Below the pieces are notes generated by a model, which worked only from the letters and a program-made list of their open reading frames with translations, had not been told where the DNA came from and ran no database searches. Below, piece after piece: positions 53,802 to 64,000 of a stretch of DNA of 64,000 nucleotides (the first letter of the stretch is position 1; each line of letters opens with the position of its first letter). The stretch lies in NCBI GenBank assembly GCA_027422505.1, contig JAPQWV010000361.1:372001-436000 (forward strand), in the 5' to 3' direction. The stretch is from Craterostigma plantagineum. Lineage: Eukaryota; Streptophyta; Magnoliopsida; Lamiales; Linderniaceae. A program made the position numbers and the translations under genes.

Positions 53802-56751
53802 GGCACCCCCTGACTTCCACCACCCATTCTTATTACTAATTCGTGTTATTGCATGTTATATAAATGAAATCTATATCCGAAAATGCGTACAAAATTTTTC
53901 CTTTTATACAAAATACTCATAGGACATAAATATAAGATGAGCGCGCATGCGTGTTCAAAATAATCTAACGGCCCGCCACTCAGGTCGCATCCATGTAAAC
54001 ACTGCCACCTCAAAAGTCCTCCGGAAGCTTCAAAAATTGGCCCTGCCTTCGTAAAGATCACGTACCGTGATCCCATAAACCTACAACACATAAATTCGTG
54101 GAATGAGTTTATAAAGCTCAGTAAGCGAAAGTCATGCATGCCATGCGCGTGTCCTAAATTCGCAAAGACATTCGGGCCATTGCTTCCTAGACCACATACT
54201 TTCCTTGCCTTGTCTTGTCATGTAGGGCCCTCGGTTATCTTGCTATGCACCATCATGGAGGTCGAATCCACTAGGGATAAATAAGTATAAGTGGCAATAC
54301 CCACTCAAGGGAGGCTAACCCTAGGGCGTCTTTTCTGTCCAAGGTGGTTTCATACGCCACGCGGACGCTTCACACTGGTAGCCTAATCTGATGTAGTCAA
54401 CACCAGACATACCCTCGGTATCGCTTACTCCCTCAGCTCGCACCCTCCATGTTTCAAGATCCGCCATGAGGGTATTAGCCCTAAAATCATGCCTTGCCTT
54501 GAACATGTCATGTCTTGAGGGTAGCGCCATACGACGTCACCATGGTAGCATAGAAGAGGCGTGACTCAACTGTGAGTCGACATCAGACGTCCATATCGGC
54601 GAATCTCTATCGCTCTCAGGCGATCGTATATTATGCACGCTCTCATATCATGTCTTTTGTACTAAACGTGCGTGCATATGCTCATGTCATGAATATGCGT
54701 GTCATGCCATCATATATTGTAAATAATTTAAACGTGTCATGTAACACAAATAATTCAAGTAAGAAGTTACATAATATCATAGAAACACATAACACATAAT
54801 TTCATGCACATACAATTATGTGTTGTAGTTGGGACTTCCGCTTACCTGGTATCTTTTGCTTATCGTACGGTTAAATCGCTAACCTTCGAACCCTAAGTAT
54901 AGAAACACATAAAATTAGGGTTTATTAGTCTAGTTATAGTTTCCCGAAATTGGCTTCATTTGAAAACCCTAGTTTTGATTTATAAATCTCGAAACCCTAA
55001 AGTTCCGAATTTTGACCTAATTTGAAAAGTACATTTCGAATCCTATTAACATGGTTCAAATTTAATTAAATATTGCACAGAACTTATACAATAAACTTCG
55101 AAATGGTTGACTAAGGTTCTCGAGAGAGATCTCGAGTTTATCTTCACAAGATGCTTTCGAGATTGTTCTTAAAGTGAATGTCGAGTTTTGATTATGGGAC
55201 TTCAAGGTTTTTCTTGGAAGTAGATCTCAACACTACACTAAGGATCTCGATATGGTTCTCGCTTGTACATTAGATCTCGACATTTTCAAAACACATCTCG
55301 ATATAGTATATAAAATTTCGATATATATTCCTGGGATAACATATAAGAATCTCGATGTCTACACCAAGATAATCTCGAGCTTTATTTTAATAATATACAA
55401 CATTTCGAGTTTTAATCTATACACAATCTCGACATGGAGGATCTCGAAATTATTCCTATAAAACTAACATGGATTTCGGCATAATTCTCGACATCACATG
55501 CATAATATCTTGAGATATTTTTCGATATTTGAATAATGATTTCGAGACATTACACAATATATGAAGTCAGCATAAGAATTAAGTCTCGACAAAGATCTCG
55601 AGATTTAGACCAAACCACACATAAATTTGACATGGACTTCGATATTATATATAAAGACTTCGATATTTAACTAGTCAATGCACAATGATCTAGGCATGAA
55701 CTCGAGGTGAATCTCGAGTTTAATTTATGATACGAAATGTCACATGAATCTCGAGTTGATCTCGAGATCTTACACACAACTTAACAGAATTCGAAGTTCA
55801 TCATACTGGAATATACATCACTCGACCTCTAAGCTTTTGATCAAAATATATTTTCTTCAAGAACAATTGGAATATTATTAGGGTTTCATGGTGGTAATGG
55901 TTTTCAAAACTTTCGTTAGTTGAAGTTATAGAAACCCTAGTACTATCCAAATCATTATTCTAACTATCTCCTACACATAATAATATACGAATGAAACGGA
56001 TTAAACATCAAAATAACAATCCATACCTTTCCAAACTTAGCTCAAGTCTTGTTCTCCTTTATATGCTTTTAATTTCGATGGTTTTCTCACCTGTGAAGTT
56101 GATTTCTCATTTCTTCTCTATTCTACACCTTCGATCATTTACTTGGTTTTGTATTGTTAATTTCTCCTTCCCTTATCACGTTGGTTACTTGTTATATTAA
56201 CTAAATGATGTTATGTTCTACTTTAGTAATGCTTATCCTAACTTCATGAGATGACTATTATAATATTTTGTTTTGAGGTTTCCCTTTATACTAAGTAATC
56301 GAATTATTTAGTAATTTTAATGTTGTGAAATTCTAATACATCGAAATCTCTCCTATTTCTTTCGAAATCTTCTTATTTCGAGATTCTCTAATTTCGACCT
56401 TAGTACTATTTGAATTTCGAAGGTGAGTTCAAAGTTAAATCTCGTGACCTAAAAGATTTCGAGATCAAGGGTCTCGAGTTCCATTAGTTCGAAATCCTAA
56501 GGCATAGAAATCTCTCCTAGCTCTTTCGAGACTTTCAACTCGACATCCTTCCTTTATTTTGAAATTTATTACCTTCCTATCTCATATGAAACCCTTTCTA
56601 AGTTCAATTAGTTATTCTATTTGGTTAGTAACCCTAATATGCAATCACATTAACACATAAAATCATAGAACATGTTCCATGCAGTCATGTAAGTCATATA
56701 ATATGTATGCATATTTATTGGTCGGCTTACTTACGGGACTCGGGTATTACA
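53802..56751 (-). repeat. 5' LTR of the minus-strand Tekay element
   Basis: 2,950 bp, on the minus strand from TGTAATACCCGAGTCCC to GGGGGTGCCA. Contains dozens of TCTCGA/TCGAGA motifs at 55110-56530. The outer neighbour (56752) is copia gag sequence, so the element inserted into or next to a copia. Small open frames such as 55991-56200, which recurs at 48404-48613, are duplicated LTR noise. Confidence 0.92.
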
Positions 56752-57640
56752 CTTTCTGATTGATTCGAGTTCGTCCTCAGATTCTTGGTCAGATTCAGCG
56801 TTGTCAGAGGTGTTAGATTGTACAACCTACTTTCCCTTTGAAGTTCTCGAGCTCCTGTTGCTAGTCTTAGAGGTCACGAGTGCAATCGGTTCCATGTCAA
56901 CATTTGTTTTTCCTTCGTTCTTGATTTCTTTGGCATACTGGGAGTATTGTGAGAGGTTATCGTGTAGAGAGTGAATGTCCATAGCATCCACATCTTTGTT
57001 CTGTTGCTTAACCAGAACTGCAATTCGTCCCCACTCAGGTTGAAGTGCGGAGAGGAACTTGATGTTGTGTTCGAGATTGGAGCATTGGATGTTGATCTTT
57101 CTCATCTCGTTGATGATGGTCAGGAAGCGAAGGTAAACATCTCGAAGTTCTTCCCCTCCTTAGCTTTGAAGGAGTCATAGGAAGTGAGGATGCTGGACTT
57201 CTTAGACAAATTGCTAACTTCTGTCCCAACCATCATTTTGCATACTTCATCCCAAATTTCCTTTGCAGTGACCATTGCGTCGACTTGCATGTAGACGTCA
57301 TTTGGTAGGGCCTGAAGTACGTAGTGTCGGGCAAGCTTGTCCGCTCTGGCTCGTGCTCTCTCAGCATCATTGTATCGACTAGGGTCCTTAGGAGTTCTCC
57401 TCTCTGGAATTGCAGGAACCGCATCGGGTTGAGCAGGGATAATGGTCCAAAATTGAGCAGGTCCTTAAAAAATGGAGGAAAGCATGTCGTTTGCGAGGTC
57501 TGCATCCTTGATTTCTATGAAATTGATGAATCGTTGTTTCCATATGCCGTACTCTCCCCATCTTAGTAGTGGTGCACGGTTGTCAGATCAATAGCAAGAC
57601 CGTCCATGTTTTTGTTTGGTAATGATCGTTAACGCGTAAT
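56752..57640 (-). pseudogene. Copia gag remnant
   Basis: The minus strand starts near 57610 with MDGLAIDL, then shows the copia Gag opening (APLLRWGEYGIWKQRF) in a shifted frame. A middle part (VDAMVTAKEIWDEVCKMM) follows, and the C-terminal open part at 57105-56827 (IQCSNLEHNIKFLSALQPEW). It is cut off at 56752 by the Tekay LTR. Several frame changes make it nonfunctional. The pol part is not present in this window. Confidence 0.75.
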
Positions 57641-58565
57641 AGATCTGCGAAATGAAATGCTTTAGTTTTGAATGAGAAATAGTCAAGTTCGAATAGTTTC
57701 GAGTGTGGAGTCTAAGTAGGTGAATTCACTTAATGCATTCTGTCGCAATTTTAAAAATTTGATGATTTTTGTGTAATGCTTGAGGATCGGACGATTGTAG
57801 TTATGCGAAATTAAGATTTTGATCTACCCAATTTGAATGCTTGATTGATTCTAATTTTATGCAGGCTCGGCGATTGGTCCCAGGTGTTGAGAATCGAGCA
57901 ATTGAAATTGAATTTAGAGTTCCAGAATAGGACGAAAGTGTTTTGAAAAGGTTAGTTTCGGCCGAAAGAGCGATTTCGATTTGGATATTTCGTTTCGATC
58001 GATAGAAATGAGGAGGTTTCGGGCGAATTTGGTCCAAAAAGTTTTCGTTTCGATTGACTAAAATTGAATTTGGCTTATCGGGCGATTGAGTGTCGGGCGA
58101 AACAGTTAATATGTGTTGGACTTTCGCCGAGAAATGTATCGGGCGAAACTAGTGATTTGGTACTGTAGCCTTTCGGGCGACTATGTATCGGCCGAAACTG
58201 TGAAATTAGCGAAAATTCGCCGAAACTCAAATCGATCGATACTCCTCACAGTGGGTTTCGATCGAAACCTTCAAAAGATGGTATTGTTCTATCAGTTACC
58301 CGAAAGTGATGAATAGTTCAGAAAAAACCAGATTTTCAGACTCGTTTTTGCTCAAATCCTACTCAAACTTGACTGAAATCAACGTGAAAGAGCATAAATG
58401 TACTCATTATCAGTTTCTAACGTCTTAAGGGTAAGAAATCACTGAAAACGATTTGAACACCAAAAACAGTGAAAATCGAAAATGAGTTTTGAAGCAAAAA
58501 ACTTCTTCAAATCACGTCGGAATCGAGCAAAACTGGATTCAAAACGAAGATATTGATCCGCGTTA
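57641..58565 (-). mobile_element. Copia 5' untranslated region
   Basis: Lies between the copia PBS (right) and gag (left). No gene. It is studded with TCGGGCGAAA, TCGGCCGAAA and TCGATCGA motifs (57950-58265), the same motif family that fills the flanking LTR at 59030-59580. Confidence 0.55.
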
Positions 58566-58566
58566 G

Positions 58567-58580
58567 GCTCTGATAGCACT
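58567..58580 (-). other. Copia primer-binding site
   Basis: On the minus strand AGTGCTATCAGAGC directly follows the LTR end ...AAAGGACCAACA. It is one base off the initiator-Met site TGGTATCAGAGC. Confidence 0.7.
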
Positions 58581-58950
58581 TGTTGGTCCTTTTATTACCA
58601 AACAAGGATCAAAAGAAAGGATTTAATGTGAAAAACGTTAAGAACACCTTGAGTGCGTGTTAGTGTGTGTTTTACTATGGAAAAGTACAAGGTGGCTTAC
58701 CTTTTAGCCCTAATTAGGGTAAGTTGGGGCTTTATACCACATGTAGTTGGTATATTAAAGTCCAGTACAAAACTCTTAGTAAATATCATAAGTCACCCCA
58801 AACTACATTAACCCACAAAATAACATATAAACCCAAGATTACATTAATTAAAGGATGCTACAAAAGATTCCTAACCAGGGCGTATCCTATTCTAAGTTAG
58901 AAATTATGTGTTTCCTAGCACTTGTTGTTTTTAGAACGTACCACTTTCTG
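58581..58950 (-). repeat. Copia LTR, outer end unresolved
   Basis: On the plus strand it opens TGTTGGTCCTTTTATTACC next to the primer-binding site, i.e. the minus-strand LTR ends ...GGTCCAACA-like (GGACCAACA). The outer boundary is not clear because the neighbouring gypsy LTR shares short motifs with this copia. Confidence 0.5.
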
Positions 58951-60785
58951 GGTTAAAAATGATTTTCGAAAATGATCTTGAAAAGTATCATTTTTAGGGT
59001 TTTCGAAAGAATTAGTATTTTTGCGGGAAATCGGGCGATTCCATTAATTGAGCGATTTTAGGAGTTTAACAATTTGTAAACCAACAAATCGGGCGATACT
59101 TGGGTTTCGGCCGATGTGAGGATATGATATATCGGGCGATTTAATATAAGTTATCTCTTACAAGAAATCGGGCAATTTAAAATGTGTAAGAATCGAACGA
59201 AACTAGGCATTAATATATAACCAATCGGCCGATTTGATGATTTAGTGGGACTCGGCGAGTTTGGTTTGGGGACATACCGAATCGGGCGACTTGTAGATCA
59301 TGCAATCGCCTGATTATGTGGTGTATGATAAATCAGGCAATGAGGTATTTAGCGAAAGTGGATTTTCGATGCATGCGAAATCGGGCGATGTTGCAGCTTG
59401 GACGATCGGGCAAAAATAGATGGACTTTCGCCGCGCTAATAATCGGCCGAACGAATGAATCGGGCGATTTAAAGGCTCGAGCCATTAGTGAAATTACATC
59501 TCAAGAATACCAAATTGGGGGATTCATGAAATATTACAATCGAACGATTTGAAAGGCAACGAATCGGGCGAATGAAAAATCTGGCGGTTTCAGAAACTCC
59601 AAATATTTTAATACATTTTAATTATTTGCCTCAAGCCGGCGACTCAGGGTAATTAAAAATCGAGTGTTGTGTTAGAACTGACCATAAGTCGGACAATCTA
59701 GATTATTTCAAGTCTAGAATATTTTTATAATTTCTAATATATTTATTTTAGACTGTATCATTCAAGGGTTAGCACAGATATTAATAATATTTATTTATTC
59801 AGAGGATCGACGTATAGGGATTCCATCAGACCTCTTATCTGACTATAGCGGGAGGGCAGGTAGGTGGATCATCTATCTACAATACGTAAACACATATGTG
59901 ACTTATATGTTTTTATGTGATTCGATGATATATGTGATTTACGTGTTTTACGGACATTTATAACCATGTTTTCATGTGTTATTACAATTATATGCATCGG
60001 ATGTGCATACACATCAGATTGAGAGATGGTTTCCACCGTATTGAGACGGTGATGACTCGACGTATGGTTAAATGGGGTAGATTGATAATATTTGTGACCT
60101 GTTAGGCTCATAGAATACTTTGCGGAGACAGACGTGATTGATCTGTCTACTCGGACGTGGTCGGTTCGAGGTGCATACCGCCAGAAGAGATACGGGTGTT
60201 ATCACCCATGATATATATATATATATATATATGGATACGGGTGTTATCGCCCATGACTTACGGATACGGGTTTAACTACCCATGATATTGAATTCGGCTG
60301 TCATCACGTGACCACCCATGACATTTATTGCGTGCGTGAGCCTAACAAGGGCCCTGTGTCATGTGATGTGAAATAGGAATGTGGAAAAAGAAAGAGTGTG
60401 CATTATATCATGTTGTGAGATATTGGGGTCGGGATTGAGTGCACACTTGCATACATGCATTGTATTCACCTACTGGGCAAATCGCTCAGTGTTTACATGT
60501 TGTAGGTACTGAGTCCGACGATGATACGCGTCGTGGCTGAGGCGGCTGGTGGCGGTGCTCCACGGACTTTTGAGGACGGGGCGGTACATGGATGACAATC
60601 TGTGGAGCGGTGTTAGGACTTTTGTTCTTTTGACATTTTGGGGCCTTGGCCGATGTGATGACGATGTTGACAGATTTTAATAGTCATGTATATTATTTTT
60701 GGAAAAGTTTTAATTAGACGGGCCTTCCGCGGCTTACGTTGCAGAATCCGCCACCAACCTTATTTAGAAAAGTAGGGTCGCTACA
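58951..60785 (+). repeat. 5' LTR (left part unresolved) of the right-hand Tekay element
   Basis: Ends GGGTCGCTACA at 60785, two bases before a perfect PBS. The last 600 bp match the 3' part of the solo LTR at 43039-46493. The part 59030-59580 is filled with TCGGGCGAT-type motifs. A GATACGGGTGTTATC(A/G)CCCATGA unit recurs three times at 60185-60290 around an (AT)n run. No TGTAATACC-type LTR start was found, so the left end is truncated or hidden by the copia remnant. Confidence 0.75.
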
Positions 60786-60787
60786 GG

Positions 60788-60799
60788 TGGTATCAGAGC
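60788..60799 (+). other. Primer-binding site (initiator Met tRNA)
   Basis: TGGTATCAGAGC immediately after the LTR end. Confidence 0.9.
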
Positions 60800-60944
60800 T
60801 TCGGCTTTAGATTCTGAAGACTGTCCATGTACTGCCGCGCAAAAGCCTGGATAACCAGCCTGGCTTGTAAGTTTAATACTTGATTATATGATTACGTGTT
60901 AGTTGATATATGCTTTCTGTGAGTAATTGTAGAAATAGTTAAAA

Positions 60945-61971
60945 ATGCTGAAGGGACGTCGAGAGTATGCATGGAGTTCTAGTCGGAGGGCGGGATCTGA
61001 ATCCCCACCCAATGACAATTCTACCATCCACCAGCTGACCGATCTGATTCAACGACAGTCAGATCAGATCAACGATCTTATCCAGCGTCAGAATTCCTCG
61101 GAACGTCATGCGTCCCCGGGACTAGAACGCATAGAAGCTGCCAGGGAGAGGTTCCAAAGATTGAACCCCCTGTCTTTGAGGAGGCCACTGATCCTACCTA
61201 CGTGGAGGATTGGCTCAGGACAATAGAGAATATGTTTCGCGTTAGCCACTTACCTGATATCGAAAAGGTGACTTGTGCCACCTTCATGTTGCGTGGGAAC
61301 GCGGGCTACTGGTGGGACACCATTCAGGTGCTCAAGGATCCCACTACGATGACCTGGGAGAGGTTTAAGACTCTCTTCTCAGGAAAATATTTTACAGCAC
61401 CGGATGCGCAGAAACTGAACGAGTTTATAAATTTCAAACAAGGAGGGATGTCAGTGGCAGACTATATTCGTAAATTTGAGCAACTCTCTAGGTTGCACCA
61501 CATATAGTGGCGACGGACAAACTGAAGATCGAACGTTTTCTGGAATGTCTCAAACCCGAGATCTTCCGAAGCGTAAGCATGTACGATGCCGAGGGGAAGA
61601 CCTACACACGCATCGCTGAGCGAGCAATCCTAGCCGAGCAGGCGGAGAGCAGAGTTGCATTGGCGCAAGATGCAAAAAGAAAGACAGAAGGACAACAAAG
61701 GGGAATGAACCAAAAACGCCAGTTCTTTGGCAAAGGGGCAAACTACCGCGGGAATCAGCAAGGTCAACAGAATTGGCATTCGAGGCCGAACCAGGGACCG
61801 ATCAACATTCCAAACCGAACCGCGAATACCGCACCTCAGTGTCAACAGTGCGGACACTATCACTACGGCGTATGTCGTACTCCAAAGTGTTTTCGATGCG
61901 GAAAGATTAGGCACTATGCCATAACATGCCACGTGAATGTACCTCAAGTCCCGAATCAACCATTGGTCTGA
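60945..61971 (+). pseudogene. Gypsy gag, broken
   Basis: From the ATG at 60945 a Q-rich N-terminus (LTDLIQRQSDQIND) runs to a frameshift near 61200. The Gag core (VEDWLRTIENMF, MLRGNAGYWWDTI, FINFKQGGMSVADYIRKFE) ends at a TAG at 61507. After that the frame continues with a knuckle-type region C-x2-C-x4-H-x4-C (CFRCGKIRHYAITC) and stops at 61971. Sister of the Gag at 51902-53660, in opposite orientation. Confidence 0.9.
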
Positions 61972-62049
61972 CCCCCTCCAGTGCCAGCACGAGTTTTCAC
62001 ATTAACAAATGAGGAGGCTGAAGCAAACCCTTCCGTAGTGATGGGTACG

Positions 62050-63870
62050 TTAACTATCTATAACGTGCCCACGTATATTGATTGACTCTGGGGCCACACA
62101 TTCGTTTGTGTCGGCCAAATATGTGGAAAAGGTGGGAATCTCTCCTACCTTATCTGAATGCAATTACGTAGTTACCTTGCCACACGGTGATCCTACGCGC
62201 ACTAGCCAAGTGCTAAAAGGATGTTCCGTGAACATTGAGGGTAGGAATCTTAGGGTCGACCTAATAGTAATCCCAATGAATGCTTATGATGTCATCTTTG
62301 GGATGGATTGGCTCTCGAGATACGGGGCCATTATAGATTGTAATAAGAACGTCGTTAAATTCCAATTGCCCGAAGAAGAGGAATTCACATTTTCGGGTAA
62401 AGTAAAATCAAGCCGTATTCCGCGAATTTCTGCTCTGAAGGCTCAACGACTTCTGAGGTCCGGTTGTGAGTCTTTTCTCATATATGCGGTGAAGACGAAG
62501 GAACTTCCTCAGCCCGAACTGAAAGACGTGCCTGTAGTTAATGAATATGCAGATGTATTTCCCGATGATCTCCTAGGGTTACCCCCTGATCGAGAAATAC
62601 AATTCACGATAGAATTGATGCCGGGGTCTGCCCCTATTTCCAAAGCTCCTTATCGCCTAGCGCCGAACGAACTGAAGGAATTAAAAGAACAGTTGGAGGA
62701 CTTGTTGCAGAAAGGGTTTATTTAACCGAGCTTCTCACCGTGGGGAGCGGCAGTCCTATTCGCATGGAAGAAGGATGGGTCGATGCGACTATGCATCGAC
62801 TATAGAGAGCTGAACAAGATTACGATCAAGATAAGTACCCACTGCCGAGGATCGATGATTTATTTGACCAGCTACAAGGAGCAACGATATTCTCGAAAAT
62901 TGATCTCCGTTCGGGATACCATCAATTGAAGATCAGGGAGACAGATGTTCATAAAACAGCGTTCAGTACGAGGTACGGCCACTACGAGTTTTTGGTCATG
63001 CCCTTCGGACTGACAAATGCCCCTGCTGCATTCATGGATCTTATGAACCGATTCTTTAAAGACTATTTCGATCGCTTTGTAATCGTCTTTATTGATGATA
63101 TCCTGATTTATTCTAAAGCGAAGGAAGAACATGAGAATCACTTACGAATCGTCTTAGGAATTCTACGAGAGAAACAGCTCTACGCCAAATTCAAGAAATG
63201 TGAATTTTGGCTCGAGCAGGTAGCCTTCTTGGGACACGTGATTTCTGGAAATGGAATCTCTGACCCGAGTAAGATCGAGGCCATGAATAATTGGCCACGT
63301 CCAACTACTCCTACCGAGGTTCGAGTTTTCTTGAACTTGCGGGATACTACCTACCGTAAGTTCATAGCTGATTCCTCTAGCATCGCCTCGACCTTGACGA
63401 ACCTCACAAGGAAGAACGTACCTTTCAAGTGGACTGAAGCATGCAAACAAAGTTTCCAGAAGTTGAAGAAGCGACTCACTTTTGCTCCCATTCTGACTAT
63501 ACCATCGGGAACTGGAGGGTTCTCAGTCGACAGTGATGCTTCGAAGAACGGCTTGGGATGCGTGCTGATGCAGAATGGAAAGGTGATCGCTTATGCTTTA
63601 AGACAGTTGAAGGAATACGAGAAGAATTACCCAACCCACGACGTGGAGCTTGCTGTAGCCGTGTTTGCATTAAAAATATGGCGGCATTACCTTTACGGAG
63701 AAACGTGCGAGATTTTCACTGACCACAAGAGTTTGAAGTACTTTTTTACTCAGAAGGAGTTAAATATGCGACAGCGGCGATGGCTGAGCTCGTAAAAGGC
63801 TACGACTGCGTTATTAACTATCATCCGAGCAAGGCGAATGTAGTCGCAGACGCACTGAGTCGAAAGCGAT
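62050..63870 (+). pseudogene. Gypsy protease-RT-RNase H, broken
   Basis: The protease keeps its D-S-G triad (IDSGATHSFVSAKYV) at about 62081. The frame runs through the linker (LPPDREIQFTIELM) and stops at a TAA near 62723, inside the expected RT start. RT resumes ([17 protein letters not shown]), shifts frame near 62830, then is open from 62926 with [12 protein letters not shown] and an intact FIDD ([13 protein letters not shown]). RNase H follows ([36 protein letters not shown]) to a frameshift near 63780, ending VVADALSRK at about 63868. Integrase would lie beyond the window. Confidence 0.9.
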
Positions 63871-64000
63871 GAGCACAGAATTACACAGGATTGGAGTGGA
63901 GGTGGTTGACTTAGGTGAAGTTGAAGTGACTAACAACACTAACTCTTCAGCCCACATTGCTAGAACGAATCAAAAAAGCACAAGAAGAGGATGAATTTTA

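Larger units (their letters stand above)
47119..56751 (-). mobile_element. Tekay-type gypsy chromovirus, truncated 3' LTR
   Basis: On the minus strand the order is 5' LTR (56751-53802), PBS (53797-53786), gag, protease, RT, RNase H, integrase with C-terminal chromodomain-like region, purine tract, 3' LTR (49162-47119). The LTRs start TGTAATACCC. The overlapping LTR parts (47119-49162 and 54707-56751) are nearly identical, with only a few small differences such as AAGTAAAACAC against AAGTATAGAAACAC, suggesting a fairly recent insertion. Even so, gag and pol carry several frameshifts and altered catalytic residues. The 3' LTR lacks about 905 bp of its downstream end, so the left target duplication is lost. 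Confidence 0.93.
58951..64000 (+). mobile_element. Tekay-type gypsy element, runs off the right edge
   Basis: 5' LTR end, PBS, gag, protease, RT and RNase H in gypsy order on the plus strand. The sequence family is the same lineage as 47119-56751, though clearly diverged, and in opposite orientation. Integrase and 3' LTR are outside the window. Confidence 0.85.

Overview
The window looks like nuclear DNA of a flowering plant, most likely a eudicot. It is AT-rich and packed with nested Ty1/copia and Ty3/gypsy (Tekay-type chromovirus) LTR retrotransposons, a LINE, hAT- and Mutator-type elements carrying plant-only domains (DUF1985, Ulp1-like, SWIM), and one long P-class PPR gene of the kind plants use for organelle RNA metabolism. 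The species cannot be told from the sequence. Only one gene looks intact and host-derived: the PPR gene at 30544-34008. Almost everything else with coding character is a broken transposon gene.

Layout: 1-9938 is gene-free and holds a solo gypsy LTR (about 1658-3587, minus), two hAT-type non-autonomous elements with 8-bp target duplications (4355-4979, 8373-8929), a fold-back element whose ends are themselves hairpins (7701-8080) and decayed copia LTR pieces. A 3.0-kb internally deleted copia element (9939-12938) has exact ACCAC target duplications. From 14.5 to 20.6 kb there is a three-level nest: an old minus-strand copia was entered by a second copia (14844-20413, duplication CTCGA, unusual TA...TA LTR ends), whose RNase H was then entered by a 742-bp Mutator-type element (18958-19699, 9-bp duplication AATATTATC).

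From about 20.88 to 30.50 kb is a composite Mutator-like element. Its two arms are inverted copies of one module (promoter region, tiny exon 1, a GGGACCC-rich intron, DUF1985 exon). They lead inward to different 3' halves: a Ulp1-protease-like half on the plus strand and a transposase SWIM-finger half on the minus strand. The transposase catalytic core is absent. Between the left end and the left arm sit a fragment of plastid 16S rDNA (21130-21208) and a GC-rich fragment encoding a DEK_C-like chromatin domain (22074-22298), as expected of a gene-capturing (Pack-MULE-like) element. Its right end lies only about 43 bp from the start codon of the PPR gene.

Downstream of the PPR gene are a 32-bp GC-rich minisatellite, a dead LINE (about 35.03-39.12 kb; RT active site FADN instead of FADD), two adjoining minisatellites (33-bp and about 55-bp units, 39240-40557) and a gypsy (Tat-like) LTR/PBS remnant on the minus strand. 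Then come a perfect 3,455-bp Tekay solo LTR (43039-46493, duplication GTTTG), a minus-strand Tekay element (47119-56751) with near-identical LTRs but broken genes, a minus-strand copia gag/LTR remnant (56752-about 58.9 kb), and a plus-strand Tekay element running off the right edge. The genes do not form a pathway; what links them is transposon biology.
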